Source: Dactylis glomerata (Eukaryota; Streptophyta; Magnoliopsida; Poales; Poaceae). From it: 64,000 nt of DNA. A program made the translations under genes and the position numbers. The stretch covers positions 762,791-826,790 of the forward strand of contig QXEO01000832.1 in the NCBI GenBank assembly GCA_007115705.1, written 5' to 3'. The notes below the pieces were generated by a model. That model made no database searches and was not told where the DNA came from. It was given only the letters and a program-made list of their open reading frames with translations. Positions 33,986 through 47,784 of the stretch are shown in pieces; position 1 is the first letter of the stretch, and each line of letters opens with the position of its first letter.

Positions 33986-36525
33986 AGCATCCCCAAGCTT
34001 AACTCCTGCTCGTCCTCGAGTAGGTAATTGATAACAAAACAATAAATTTTGAGGTGACATGCACCAACACAATCTTGATCAATGATGTAAAGTATTGAGT
34101 GCTGAGATCAAAGTGCTTAAAACATGGGCATAAAGACACAATCTTGACAATAAAACTAAGCAACCATGTTATAACATGAAAAGTAACACAAACAAAAGAT
34201 CGTGAGTAATGAAACATTGAAAGTCAAGTGTGTGTTTCAAGCATATAGAAAAACATAGCAAAGCGGTTTTTAGCTTGTCCTTCATGGAGTAGCAAAACAT
34301 AAATGCATAGGACACCTTCAAGTTTAAGAGTGCGACTAGATACAAATAATTTAAGAACAAGCAAAACCATAATCATGAATCAATCAATAATAAATTTTGG
34401 GACTATGCACATTAAACTCAGAATGACAACTATGCTCTCTTAGGCGATGCATAAAGGTAGAAGGTGGAGACTCAACATAAAATTAAAAGAAAGGCCCTTT
34501 GCAAAGGGAAGCAGTGATTAAACATGTGCTAGGGCTTTTCATTTGTAAAACAGAGAGATAAAAATATGTTTTGAGAGGTGCTTGTTCTTGTCATTGATTT
34601 GCAATGGGGTTCTTATTATCTTCCATACTAAGCAAGTTTTTGAGAGAGAGATTGGCACATAGGTGCTCTTTTATAAAGCTTGGAACTCCTCCCCACTTTT
34701 CCTTTCACAAACCAAGGCTAACCGATTCCATCGGGTGCCCACCAACTTTCACATACCATGGAGGAGTGCCTTTTTCTTTTCTTTTTTTCTTTTTTTTCTT
34801 TTTTGGAATAAAACAATATGGAAGATAGCAAATCCGACCACTACGTCCCCATGAGCTGAAAATAGTGTCCCAAAATGAGAAGTATTTTGAAGGTTTTTTG
34901 AAAGGTAGCACAAGAAAATTTACTTGTAATGGCTTGCAAATACCATGCATAGGAATTTATAGCGGACTCTTTGGAATACTTGGTTTTTGGAAGTTGGATG
35001 CACGAGAAGTATTCCCTCTCAGTACAAAATGAAGGCTAGCAAAAGACTGGGAGCAACCAACTAAGAGAGCAATAACAGCCATAATCATGCATAGCGACAA
35101 AACATCATTAACCGAAGCATAAAGTGGTATCACAAGTCAAAAACCAAATAATCATAGAGGCTTATGGTGACTTGTTAAAGTCAAACATGGTGTAAGCATG
35201 CGCCAAGTCAACCCAAATAAAGCATCAAAGGAGAAAACCATAATAACATGCTCCCATATAATAAAAACAACGCATGATTCTTTCAAAGGCACATTAAGCA
35301 ATCTCAGTCATTTGAGACAATTCATGCTACAGCAAAAGCTACTAAGCATACTATCAAAACGACATCAAGCATGCCATGCAAAAGTCTAAGCCACAGTCTA
35401 AACAAGCTCCCATTTGTACCACAATAGTTTCTCTTTTCCAACACCATTAATCCTTTTCGAAACAACTCTTTTGATGAAAACCAACATAGGCCAGTGGTAT
35501 AAGTACACCTTGATACAAAGATAAAACAAGATCTGAACAAAAATCTAGGCGAAAAATGAAAGCTAAATGCAGTACTAGAAAAAGAGAACACTCGTTGAAC
35601 GATAAGAGTGAAAACTAGAGTGTTCTTGGCAATGAAAAATGGAGTGTGTCTTCTCCAAAAGAATTTTTTTGGGGTTCAACATTTATTGCAGCAAACAAAA
35701 CAAAAGAAAACTGAAAGCAAAAGTAAAGATGCTCCAAGAAAAACATGTAGAATACGAAGCAATAAAAATATAGTGTCTTGAAAGGTGACTTGATTTTGGC
35801 CGATGAAGAAGGGGTGCCTCGGGGAATCCCCAAGATTTGATGCTTGTACCTCTTGGATATTTCTTGGGGTGACATGGGAATCCCCAAGCTTGAGCTTTTG
35901 TCCATACTTCATCTCATCTCATCACTCTCCTTTCCCTACACTTGAAAACTTCCTTCATACAAGACTTCACACAATTCTAATAGCAACATTAGTGTAAGCA
36001 TGATAGTAAATCTACTCTTCTGGTTCAGTTTCAAACTCAAATATACCATCCATTAAATCATAAGCTACTGTAGAAACTTCCTCAAACGTTCCGTGATCAA
36101 AAGAACTCAAAAAGAAAGCGATCGAAAGGCAAACACAAATAGTGGCAGAAATCTGTCAAAACAGAACAGCTGACAAAGATCGATTTTTCCGAGGACCTTC
36201 TGTTCCTCAAAGCGAAAAGTGCACATGTAATAAAAGTTTCTAAATAACCTGGGGCATATGCACAAGAAATATCAGAACAAAAAGATATTCTGAGAATTTT
36301 GACGAATTTTTATGGTGTAGCGCAGAAATCTGTTTCAGGACAACAACTTCCAATTAGGGGTTCTTCTCGGCACAAAAACGAAATAAAAATGATAAGGAGA
36401 GGTAATTACAGTAGTAATAACTTCCAAGACTCAACAAAAATAAAAATCACTAAAAAGAAAACAATGGGTTATCTCCCAAGAGTGTTTTTCTTTAACGCCT
36501 TTGAGCTAGACATAGAAAGTGGAAA
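33986..36525 (-). other. Interior E, long non-coding spacer with polypurine tract
   Basis: The polypurine tract is at 33986-34002. The spacer has no coding frame and matches D and F. Two worn polypurine-like copies (aatccccaag on the plus strand) are near 35823 and 35879. Confidence 0.75.
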
Positions 36526-39336
36526 TCAAGTAATATCAAGCGATGAAGCATCAAGTTCATAATTTGCTCTAAGAATAGAGTCAAAAAGTAATTTCTTTAT
36601 CTTTCTAGGGAAGTGTTCCATACCTTTCTTGAGTGGGAATTGATATTTAATGGCGCCTTCCTTCATATTAATGATGGCACCAACTGTTCAAAGAAAAGGT
36701 CTTCCCAAAATAATAGGACATGAGGCATTGCATTCAACATCCATCACAAGGAAATCAACGGGAACAAGGTTATTGTTAACCATAATAAGAACATATTAGT
36801 CCTTCCAAAAGGTTTCTTTTTAGCAACATCAGCAAGAGAAACATCAAAATAACAATTTTCAAGCGGTGGTAAACCAAGCATATCATAAATCTTTCTAGGC
36901 ATAATAGAAATAATTGCACCAATTTCACATAAAGCATGTCAATTAAAATCATTCACATTCATATCAATAATGGGCTCCCAACCATCTTCTAACTTCTTGG
37001 GAATATAAACCTTTTCTTCAACTTTTCTTCCCTAATTTTCATGAGAGCATTTGTAATATGCTTTGTAAAAGCAACATTCAGAGAACTAGCATTAGGACTT
37101 AAAGCAAGCTTTTGCAAGAACAAAATAACTTCAGAGATATTGCAACCATCAACATCAAAATCATTAAAAGAAGTAGAGCTATTGTCTTCCATACTCCAAA
37201 AAATTTCAGCACTTTTTATAGAAAAAAGTTTTTCCAGTTTTGGGCTTTTTCGCACAAGGAGTAGGAGTTTTCTCTACACCAATCAAAGTAAGAGGATTGC
37301 TAGCATTTGAAACAACATTACTAGAGGTGGTAATAGTACATACCTTCATATTTCTAGCCATCTCGTCTTCTCTTTCCCACCTGGCATATAATTCTGCTAA
37401 CATCCTAACATTTTCATCAATTCTAACCTGGATGGCATTCAAAGTTTTGCTTTCTTTCACGTCATTAGGCAAAACTTTTAGTTTTAGAAGTTCAACATCA
37501 AGAGCAAGGCTATCAACTTTAGAAGCAAGAATATCAATTTTTCCCAACTTTTCCTCAACAGACTTATTAAAAGCAGTTTGCTTACCGATGAAGTTCTTGA
37601 GCATGACTTCAAGCTCAGAGGGCGCGCCCCTAGTGTTGTTGGAGGAATTACCATAAAAGTTACCATAACCATTACCATTGGTTGAAGGATACGGCCTATT
37701 ATTGTTCCTAGCAAAAAATTTCCTAGAAGCACCATTGTTGAAATTATTATTTCTAATGAAGTTCAGATCAACATGCTCTTCTTGAGCAACCAAAGAGGTC
37801 AAAGGAACATTATTAGGATCAACATGAGCTCTATCATTAGCAAGGTAGTCAGAATCCTGATCCAGGTCCTTGAATCCTATGATTTTACGACCTTACAACA
37901 TCATGTCGATCCAAATCCCACTATGAATCCCAACTTGGTAGAATCCAAGTTGAGTCCCGATCCAAATCATAGAATCCTATATAATATTGCAAAATCTCGA
38001 TCTTATTTATGGACTTCTCTGATTCTAAAAATTAGTTGAGTCATCATCTTAACTGTAGTAGGATACTATGTCAACCCACAAGCCATTTTCACTTGCCTCA
38101 CAACCCTTTATTTAATAAATTTGCTTTGATCATTATGAAGGTATGCATGTTTTTATTTGATATACGTTCCATATTTATATACAAAATGAATAAAAATACA
38201 TATACTTATTACAGAAGTAATAGGCATATATTTGTGATATAATATATGTCAAATAATTAAGATGCAATACCATACATAGTATACCTTATGTATGCTCTCA
38301 CCGAGGGCTCATTAGTAATTACATGGAAGGGTTCATTATACATTTTATTTTCATTGAGAAACTTACACTAGTGACGTTTCTTTACTTTTTTGGATATATT
38401 AGTGTAAATGATATTGCTAGAAAATTTAATGCTTAGTGTTTTCACCTTTTTATACTACCATACAAATTTCAGCATGGATAAACTCTTGGCTGAGAAATCT
38501 TGTAGAATCCTTGATTCTAGGACTCGATACTACGACTCGATTTTGCCGGAGGAAAATCGATCAGACTGCGAATCCCGACTCTGACTACCTTGATCATTAG
38601 CAAGCATAAGCATAATAGTATCAATCTTATCACTTAAGGAAGAGGTTTTCTCAACAGAATTTACCTTCTTACCTTGTGGAGCTCTCTCAGTGTGCCACTC
38701 AAAATAATTTACCATCATATTATCAAGAAGCTTCATTGTGGCACCCAAGGTGATGGCCATAAAAGTACCTCCAGCAGCTGAATCCAAGAGATCACTTAAA
38801 GAAAAATTTAGTCCTACATAAAAGGTTTGGATAATCATCCAAGTAGTCAGTCCATGAGTGGGACAATTCTTTATCATAGATTTCATTCTTTCCCAAGCTT
38901 GAGCAACATGTTCATTATCAAACTATCTAAACTTCATAATATCACTTCACAAAGCTATAATCTTAGCAGGAGGATAATATTTTCCAATAAAAGCATCAAT
39001 ACACTTAACCCAATAATCAATACTATTTCTAGGCAAAGATAGCAACTAATCCTTAGCTCTTCCTCTTAAAGAGAAAGGAAACAACTTAAGCTTAATAATA
39101 TCACCATCTACATCCTTAGACTTTTGCATCTCACATAGCTCAACAAAATTGTTGAGATAAGCTGCAGCATCATCAGTAACACCAGAAAACTTCTCTTTCA
39201 TAACAAGATTCAACAAAGCAGGTTTAATCTCATAAAAATGTGCCTCAGGAGCAGGTCGCGCAATAGTAGTGCAGATAAAATCATTGTTATTGGTGCTAGT
39301 AAAATCACACAACTTGGTGTTCTCAAGAGTACCCAT
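36526..39336 (-). pseudogene. Broken Gag-protease, interior E, split by a hAT element
   Basis: The start at 39336 reads MGTLENTKLCDF. Gag pieces are at 39046-39336, 38617-38886 and 37206-37802, separated by stops, frameshifts and the hAT insertion (37841-38592). The first piece ends at RGRAKD, where the D and F copies read on. A protease remnant follows at about 36650-37255, with the DLGAS region degraded to a readable but frame-broken form; the last stop is at 36526-36528. It is the same gene as in D and F and in the same state of decay. No pol follows. Confidence 0.75.
37841..38592. mobile_element. hAT-type element, 752 bp, non-autonomous
   Basis: Ends CAAGGTAGTCAGA and TCTGACTACCTTG form inverted repeats. 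It is flanked by a perfect 8-bp TSD atcattag (37833-37840, 38593-38600). The interior is AT-rich, with words gaatcctat and ccaagttg repeated in both senses, and encodes no protein. Confidence 0.88.
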
Positions 39337-39496
39337 TCTAGCAAAACTAAAAGCAGACAAGTAAAAATAACAACTATAAAGGAACTAATTTTTTTGTATT
39401 TTTGATAAAAAGATGCAAGCAAAAATAAAATAAAGCAAAACAATAACAAAGTAAAAGATTGGAAGCGAGAGACTCCCCTTGCAGAAATCCTCTTTC

Positions 39497-39514
39497 TCCT
39501 CGGCAACGGCGCCA
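39497..39514 (-). promoter_or_regulatory. Primer binding site of interior E
   Basis: Minus strand TGGCGCCGTTGCCGAGGA, one base from the perfect tRNA-Asp type. Confidence 0.85.
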
Positions 39515-39525
39515 GAAAAATTGCT

Positions 39526-41023
39526 TGATGGTGTGTAGATGTCCGCCCTGTTGGGAAACCCAAGAGGAAGATATGATGAGCACATCAGCATGTCTTCCCT
39601 CATTATGAAACCAAGGTTTATTGATCTAGTAGGAGAAAGAACCAACTTCTGAAGGTTGATGCTCGCTAGCTTCACGACAGCTCCAGGCAATTTATATATG
39701 GTGCCTCGTCCAGGGCGTAGCTTTGCACCAGCAGCAACATGGAACCTGCACACAACACAACCAAGTACTTTTCCCCAACTTACAGTGAGGTTGTCAATCT
39801 CACCAGTTTGCTGCAAACAAAGGATTAAGCATATCGAGTGGTAAAAGGTAATAGTTTGCAAGAATGTAAATAAAGCCAGTAAATGGTAAATGGTAATAAT
39901 AGTGTAAAAGAATGGACTGGGGTCCACAGTTCACCAGTGGTGTCTCTCCATAAGATAAATAACATGCTTGGTAAACAAATTACAGTTGGGCAATTGATAG
40001 AATAAAGCAAGAATAACATGCTATGTAAAAGAATGGACCGGGGTCCACAGTTCCCAACGGATGTCATCCGAGCAACCGTTGGGTATTAAGTTGCAAACAA
40101 CAGATTATCGCCTTAAGCAAAGTTTGTAATATAGACAATACAAATGTCCTTGAACACAAGATTGCAGTTTTCTCCCTAGTAGCAACAACACATCTACAAC
40201 CTTAGAGGTTTTTGTCACTCCCCCAGATTACTAGAGACATGAACCCACTATCGAGCATAAATACTCCCTCTTGGAGTCACTAGCATCTACTCGGCCAAGA
40301 TATCTACTAGCAACGGAGAGCATGCAAGATCATAAACAACATAGAGATAACATAAATATGATAAATCAACAATTCAACTTGACATAGTATCAATATTCAT
40401 CGGATCTCAACAAAGACAATATGTAGAATTACACAACGATGATCTTGATCATGATATGCAGCTCACAAGATCTAAACATGAAGCACATGGAGGAGATGAC
40501 AACCATCTATCTACTGCTATGGACCCATAGTCCAAGGTAGACTACTCACACATCACTCCAGAGGCAGGCATGGTGATGAAGAAGGCCTCTGGTTGTGATT
40601 CCCCTCTCCGGCAGGGTGCCGGGAAGAGCTTCTGGACCCCCGATCTCGCATCGACGACGGCAGTGGCTTACAGTATGTTTCATGGTAATTGATCAGGCGT
40701 TTTAGGTTTTCCCGTCGGTGGGAATATATAGGCGGAAGGGCGGCGTCAGGAGGTGGCCAAGGGCCCACACCATAGCGTGGCACGGCCAGGGCGTGGCCCT
40801 CGCCATGGCATGGTGCGGCTGCCCTCTGGCACCCCTTCGTCTCTACTTTGGACTCCGTCTCGTGTCGGGAACATAGGAACTTTAGCTTTTGTTTCTTCCA
40901 ATTCTGAGAATATTTCCTGTGTAGCTTTTATGAAACACAAAAATAGCAGAAAACAGGGAACTATCACTGTGGCATCTCGTTAGTAGGTTAGTTCAGGAAA
41001 ATTCATAAAAATGCCACGAAGTG
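39526..41023 (-). mobile_element. LTR-c of tandem element T, main part
   Basis: 1498 bp, continued at 49448-49518 after element F. It carries an internal deletion with patched filler near 40012-40052 (see findings), which explains its shorter total length of about 1569 bp. Confidence 0.8.
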
Positions 41024-42664
41024 TGATACGTCTCAAACGTATCTATAATTTTGATGCGCCATGCTTGTTTTTTCACCATTTGCTTAGTGTTTCGTTACAC
41101 TTCATGGCATTTTTTATGCATTTTTTGGAACTAACCGATTAACGAGATGCCACAGTGCTAGTTCCCTGTTTTTTGTTATTTTTGTGTTTCAGAAAATTTA
41201 CATAGGAAATATTCTCGGAATTGGATGAAAGAAACGCCGAACATCCAGAAATTTACCGAAGCTTCCAGAGAACCGAAGAGGAGAGGGAGAGGAGCCACAG
41301 GGCAGCCACACCACAGGGTGGCGTGGCCTGCCCCTGGCCCGCGCCCCTGGTGGTGAGGCCACCCTGGCCCACCTCTGACGCCGCCCCTTCGCTTATAAAT
41401 ACCCCTCGATGGGAAAAACCTAAAGACCTGATCACTTTTCCAGAATACATCGCGATCCGCCGCCGCCAGCGACCCGAGATCGGGAGGGTCTAGAAGCTCT
41501 TCTCGGCACCCTACCGGAGAGGGGAATCACCACCGGAGGTCTTCTTCATCGCCATGCTTGCCTCCAGCACGATGAGTGAGTAGTCTACCTTGGACTATGG
41601 GTCCATAGCAATAGCTAGTTGGTTGTCTTCTCCACCATGTGCTTCATGTTTAGATCTTGGGAGCTGCCTTACATGATCGAGATCACCGTTATGTAATTCT
41701 ACATGTTGTGTTTGTTGGGATCCGATGAATATTGGTGTTATGATTGAGTTGATGTGCTGAATATTATCTTATGTTATCTCTATGTTGTTTATGATCTTGC
41801 ATGCTCTCTGTTGTTAGTAGCTATCTTGGCCGAGTAGTTGCTAGTGACTCCAAGAGGGGGTATTTATGCTCGATAGTTGGGTTCATGCCTCTATTTAATC
41901 TGGGGGAGTGATAGAAACCTCTAAGGTTGTAGATGTGTTGTTGCCACTAGGCAGAAAATAATATTCATATGCTCAAGGGCATATGCTTTGTTTACATTAC
42001 ATACTTTGCTTAATGCAGTTATCTGTTGTTCGCAACTTAATACTTGTGGAGTTCTCGGATTGATTCGCCACAAGTGGATTATTAGTCATAGATGCAGTTG
42101 GATGATGGTCTATGTATCTTGTTGTAATGCCCAGAGTAAATCTCATAGTGATCCTCTCGACGTATGCATGTTGTCTTTATTCTATGAATTGCCCAACTGT
42201 AATTTGTTTACCCAGCATGTATTATTTTATCTTATGGAGAGACACCACTAGTGAACTGTGGACCCCGGTCCAATTTCCATTATGTTGCTATCACCTGTTT
42301 ACTTTACTCATACTATTTACTTTAGTCGCATACTACTATTTCTTTCCACTCGATACGCTCATACCCTTTGTTTCAAGCAAATCGGTGAGATTGACAATCT
42401 CATCGTAAGTTGGGAACAAAGTATTTGGTTGTGTTGTGTGCAGGTTCCACGTTGTCGCTCGCAAAAAAGCCTAGACGAGGCGCCTTATAAATTGTCCAAA
42501 GCTATCGCGGAGCTAGAAGGCATCACCTTCTTGAGTTTGGCTTTTTCCTAGATTCGACAAACCTTGGTTTCTTACTGAGGGAAAATTTGCTGCTGTACTC
42601 ATCATACCTTCCTCTTGGGGTTCCCAACTGGACAGTGAAAAACCATCAACACCGTGCCGCATCA
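41024..42664 (+). mobile_element. Element F 5' LTR
   Basis: 1641 bp, from TGATACGTCTCAAACGTATC to gccgcatca. A TATA box tataaat is at 41394-41400, placing the transcript start near 41425. It differs from the 3' LTR by many single bases, so the insertion is not recent. Confidence 0.9.
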
Positions 42665-42671
42665 AGCTAAT

Positions 42672-42688
42672 TGGCGCCGTTGCTGGGA
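42672..42688 (+). promoter_or_regulatory. Primer binding site of element F
   Basis: TGGCGCCGTTGCTGGGA, tRNA-Asp type with one change, 7 bases after the LTR. Confidence 0.85.
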
Positions 42689-42847
42689 AAAAAGAAGACT
42701 TCTGCAAGGGGAGTTTCGCACGAACATCCTTTACTTTGTTTTTAGTTTTGCTTTACTTTATTTTTGCTTGCATCCTTTTATCAAAAACACACAAAAATTA
42801 GTATCCTGTATAGTTGTTTTTACTTGTCTGCTTTTAGCTTTGCTAGA

Positions 42848-44911
42848 ATGGCTACTCCTGAGGACACCAAGTTGTGTGATTTTACTAGCACTAATAATAG
42901 TGATTTTATCTGCACTCCTATTGCGCCACCTGTTCCTGCTGCAAATTTTTATGAGATTAAGCCTGCTTTGTTGAACCTTGTTATGAAAGAGCAATTTTTT
43001 GGTGCTAGTACTGATGATGCTGCAGCTCATCTCAATAATTTTGTTGAGCTATGTGAGATGCAGAAATATAAGGATGTGGAGAGTGATATTATTAAGCTTA
43101 AGTTGTTTCCTTTTTCTTTGAGAGGAAAAGCTAAGGATTGGTTGCTGTCTTTGCCTAAAAATAGTATTGATTCATGGGCTAAGTGTAAGGATGCTTTTAT
43201 TGGTAGATACTATCCTCCTGCTAAGATTATAACTTTGCATAGCAATATTATAAAGTTTAGTCAGTTTGATAATGAACATGTTGCTCAATCTTGGGAAAGA
43301 ATGAAATCTATGATAAAGAATTGTCCCACTCATGGACTGACTATTTGGATGATTGTCCAAACTTTTTATGCAGGATTGAATTTTTCTTCAAGGAACCTAT
43401 TGGATTAAGCAGCTGGAGGCACTTTATGTCCCTTACCTTGGGCGCCGCAACGAAGCTTCTCGACAATATGATGGTAAATTACTGTGAATGGCACACCGAG
43501 AGAGCTCCACCAGGTAAGAAGGTAAATTCTATTGAGGAAACCTCTTCCTTGAGTGATAAGATTGATGCTATTATGCTTATGCTTTCTAATGATAGGACTC
43601 ATGTAGATCCTAATAATGTTCCTTTGGCCTCTTTGGATGCTCAAGAAGAGCATGTTGATGTAAACTTCATTAGAAATAATAATTTCAACAACAATGTTTA
43701 TAGGAACAATTTTGCTAGTAACAATTATAGGCCGTATCCTTCTACCAATGGTAATGGTTATGGTAACTTTTATGGTAATTCCTCCAACAACACTAGGGCC
43801 TCGCCCTCCGAGCTTGAGGTAATGCTCAAGGACTTCATCGGTAAGCAAAATGCTTTTAACAAGTCTGTTGAGGAAAAGTTAGGCAAAATTGATATTCTTG
43901 CTTCTAAAGTTGATAACCTTGCTCATGATGTTGAACTTCTGAAATTAAAAGTGTTGCCTAATGATGTGAAGGAGAACAATCCTTTTGCTACTGCTAACGC
44001 TATCCAAGTTAGAATTAATGAAAATGTTAGGATGCTAGCAGAATTGCATGCCAGGTGGGAAAGAGAAGATGAGATTGTTAGAAAGACGAAGGTATGTACC
44101 ATTACTACCTCTAATGTTGTTATTCCTAATGCTAGCAATCTTCTTACTTTGATTAGTGTAGAGAAAACTCCTACTCCTAGTGTTAAAAAGCCTAAAACAG
44201 CAAAAACTTTTTCTCAAAAGAGTGCTGAAATTTTTTGGAGTGTAGGAGATGATAGCTCTATTTCCTTTAATGATTTTGATGTTGATGGCTGCAATATATC
44301 TGAAGTTATTTTGTTATTGCAAAAGCTTGCTTTGACTCCCAATGCTAGTTCTTTAAATGTTTATTTTACTAAGCATATTACCAATGCTCTCACGAAAATT
44401 AGGGATGAAAAGTTGAAGCAAAAAAGCTTCTATTCCCAAGAAATTAGAAGATGGTTGGGAATCCATCATTGATATGCATGTTAATGGTTTTGATTGCCAT
44501 GCTTTATGTGAACTAGGTGCTAGTATTTCTATCATGCCTAGAAAGATTTATGATATGCTTGATTTACCACCGCTTGAAAAGTGCTATTATGATGTTCCTA
44601 TTGCTGATGTTGCTAAGAAGAAACCTTTGGGAAGGATTAATGATGTTCTTATTATGGTTAACAATAACCTTGTTCCCGTTGATTTTCTTGTCACGGATGT
44701 TGAATGCAATGCTTCATGTCCTATTATTTTGGGAAGACCCTTTCTTCGAACTGTATGTGCCATCATTGATATGAAGGAAGGCACCATCAAATATCAATTT
44801 CCACTCAAGAAAGGTATGGAACACTTCCATAGAAAGAGAAAGAAATTGCTTTTTGACTCTATTCTTGGAGCAAATTATGAGCTTGATGCTTCATCACTTG
44901 ATATTACTTGA
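42848..44911 (+). pseudogene. Broken Gag-protease, element F
   Basis: The best-preserved gag-protease of this family. Gag starts MATPEDTKLCDF at 42848 and reads through FPFSLRGKAKDWLLSL to SSRNLLD, where a TAA (43406-43408) replaces a serine codon seen in B. About 20 bases later one base of a T run is lost, moving the frame to the one that continues FMSLTLGAATKLLDNMM as far as 44472. There an extra base in an A/G run shifts the frame again. The protease block follows (44474-44911): CHALCELGASISIMPRKIYD, DVECNASCPIILGRPFL and a basic tail. The usual D-S/T-G triad is replaced here by E-L-G, where D has D-L-G. One nonsense and at least two frameshifts make it non-functional. Confidence 0.85.
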
Positions 44912-47784
44912 TTCATATTTTCTGCGCCTAGCTCAAAGGCGTTAAAGAAAAGCACTCTTGGGAGATAACCCAATGTTTTTACTTTCAGTTATTTTTCTTT
45001 TATTTGAGTCTTGGAAGTTATTACTACTGTAATAACCTCTCCTTATCCTTTTTATTTTGTTTTTGTGCCAAGAGAAGCCTCTAATTTGAGTGAGGTAAGA
45101 TTTGGGGATGTTGCTGTCCTGAAACAGTTTTTGGTGCTGCACCGTGAAAATTCGTGAAAATTCTCTGTATATCTTTTGGACCTGCGATTTCTTGTGCATA
45201 TGCCCCAGGTTATATCCAAACTTTCATTAGTTGAACACTTTTTGATTTGAGCAACAGAAAACCCTTTAAAATTTCGACCTTTGTCAGCTGTTTTATTTTG
45301 ACAGATTTCTGCCAATATTTATGTTTGCCGCTTTATCGCCTTATTTTTTAGTTCTTTTGATCACGGAACTTTTGGGGAAGTTGCTACAGTAGTATATGCT
45401 TTATATGTGGTGGTTTTGAGCAAAAAGGGTTGATTCATTGTTATGCTTACACTAATGTTGCTAATAGAATTGTGTTTAGTTTTGTATGAAGGAAGTTTTC
45501 AAGTGTAGGGATTGGAGAATGATGAGATGAGTTGAAGAATGGACAAAAGCTCAAGCTTGGGGATACCCATGTCACCCCAAGAAATATCCAAGAGGTACAA
45601 GCGTCAAAGCTTGGGGATGCCCCCGAGGCACCCCTTCTTCATCGGCAAAAATCAGGTCACCTTTCAACACACTATATTTTTATTGCTTCATGCATTATGT
45701 GTTTTTCTTGGAGCATCAGTTGTTTTTAGTTTTTAGTTTTGTTTAGTTTTTTTGCTGAAATAAATGGTTGGACCCCAACAAATTCCTTTGGAGAAGTTGC
45801 CTTGCTTTTCATTTGCCAAGAACACTCTGTTTTTCACTCTTAACGTTTTAACGAGTGTTCTCTTTTTTCTAGAACTGCATTTAGCTTTCATTTTTTGCCT
45901 TGATTTGTGTTCAGATATTGTTATATCTTTGCATCAAGGTGTGTTTTGACCTCTGGTCCATATTGGTTTTCATCAAAAGAGTTGTTTATAAAAAGTTCGA
46001 ATGGTGTTGGAAAAGAGAAAAAGCTTTATGCAAAAAAGTGGAATAAAAAGGAGCTTGTGTAGACTGCGGCCTAGGCTTTTGCATGTCGTGCTTGATGTAT
46101 TTTTGATAGTATGCTTAGTGGTTTTGCTGTAGCTTGACTTGTCACAAATGACTGAGATTGCTTAGTGAGCCTTTGAAAAAATCATGCGTTGTTTTAATTA
46201 TTTGGAAGCATTATTTTGGTTTTCTCCTTTGATGCATTATTTGGGTTGACTTGTCACATGCTCACACATGTTAGACTCGTACAAAGTCACCATTGCCTCT
46301 ATGATCATTTAGTTTTTGACTTTTGATGCCATTTGATGCTTCTTTTAATGTCGCTTTGTTGCTATGCATGATTATGGCCGTTATTGCTCTCTTAGTTGGT
46401 TGCTCCCAGTCTTTTGCTAGGCCTCATTTTGTACTGAGTATGAGCTCTACTCGTGCATCCAACTCCTAAAAACCAAGTTGTTCCAAAAGTGTCCACCATA
46501 CATGCCTATTAGCAATTTGCTATTCCAAAGTACATTTGACTTGCTTTTATCTACCCTTCAAATTAAACTCTTTTGGTGTTATGCAAAAATTGGTCAGTAA
46601 AGCTCTCACGAACCTGATGGCACACTTTACTTTTCTCGCTTTAAAATTTTGACATTGTGGCTCTCTTATGTTGAGTTGTTATGCTTGAAAGTTGTAAGTT
46701 GGAAATTAGCCCAGCCATGCCGTCATGGGGCAAGCTTTCAACATTGCACTATCTTTCATTTGAGTTGATATCGTGAACTTTTGTTTATGGATACTCGCGA
46801 TGTGAAATAAGTTGGAAATCTTGCAGGATCATGGAGTTTTTATATATGTTAGGGAAATGCCTGGGCCGCTAATCTAAGCCATGCATCATTCATGGTGGAA
46901 ATTTACAGCATGCCCATAGTGGATATTCGACGACGCATCTCACAATAAAAAGCTATACCAATGGTAAATAAAAGAGATGTCAAGGTGTTCATTGTCTGTT
47001 TGTCCTGTCATTTTGATGTGAGCTTGTTCCATGTCATCGGGCAGGAGGTACCCCATTGGCAGTTCTCGATGATACACATATATTTACAATGACAAGAGCT
47101 TGCTTGGGACTCTAAGTCGAGTAGCATGAGGTTTGGGTATTCGTATTTCATGGGACACGAGGTTTTCAACTTATGATTTGTCAAGCATATGCAGCATAAG
47201 TGTATTTGCATTAACTTTAACCATTCAAGATGCCTATGATGGGGGCAATGAGAGATCAAAGCCGGTAAGTACCATAATTTTTGAAGGTTTATAAAACTTG
47301 CAATCACTGCTTCCCTCCGCGAAGGGCCTTTCTTTTACTTTTTGTTGAGTCACCACCTTCTACCTTTATGCACCGTCTAAGAGAGCATAGTTATCGTTCT
47401 GAGTATAATATGCATTGTCCCAAAGTTTTCATTGATTGATTCATATTTTTGGTTTCACTTGTTCTTGAAGGTGTCTTATGCATATATGTTTTGCTCTCTC
47501 ATGAAGGACAAGCTGAAAACCATTTGTATGTTTTTCCATATGATTTGAACATACGTTTGACTTTCATTGTTTCATTTTCATGATCTTTCATTTGTGTTCT
47601 TCTTCATGTTATAACATGGTTGCTAAGTTTCTTCTATGAAGATTATATCTTTCATGCCCATGTTTTAAGTTCTTTTGATCGCAGCGCACAACACTTACAT
47701 AGTTGATCAAGATTGTGTAGGTGCATGTCACCTCAAAAATTATTTCTTTGTTATCACTTACCTACTCGAGGACGAGCAGGAGTT
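44912..47784 (+). other. Element F non-coding spacer with internal polypurine-like copies
   Basis: 2.9 kb where an autonomous gypsy element would carry pol. No frame with any polymerase motif. AAGCTTGGGGATAC at 45553-45566 and AAGCTTGGGGATGC at 45607-45620 repeat the true tract at 47785. Confidence 0.85.

Noticed and set aside
43172..44217. Minus-strand frames opposite gag in element F and its relatives
   Set aside because: Antisense shadows of gag; coding signal and homology lie on the gag strand.
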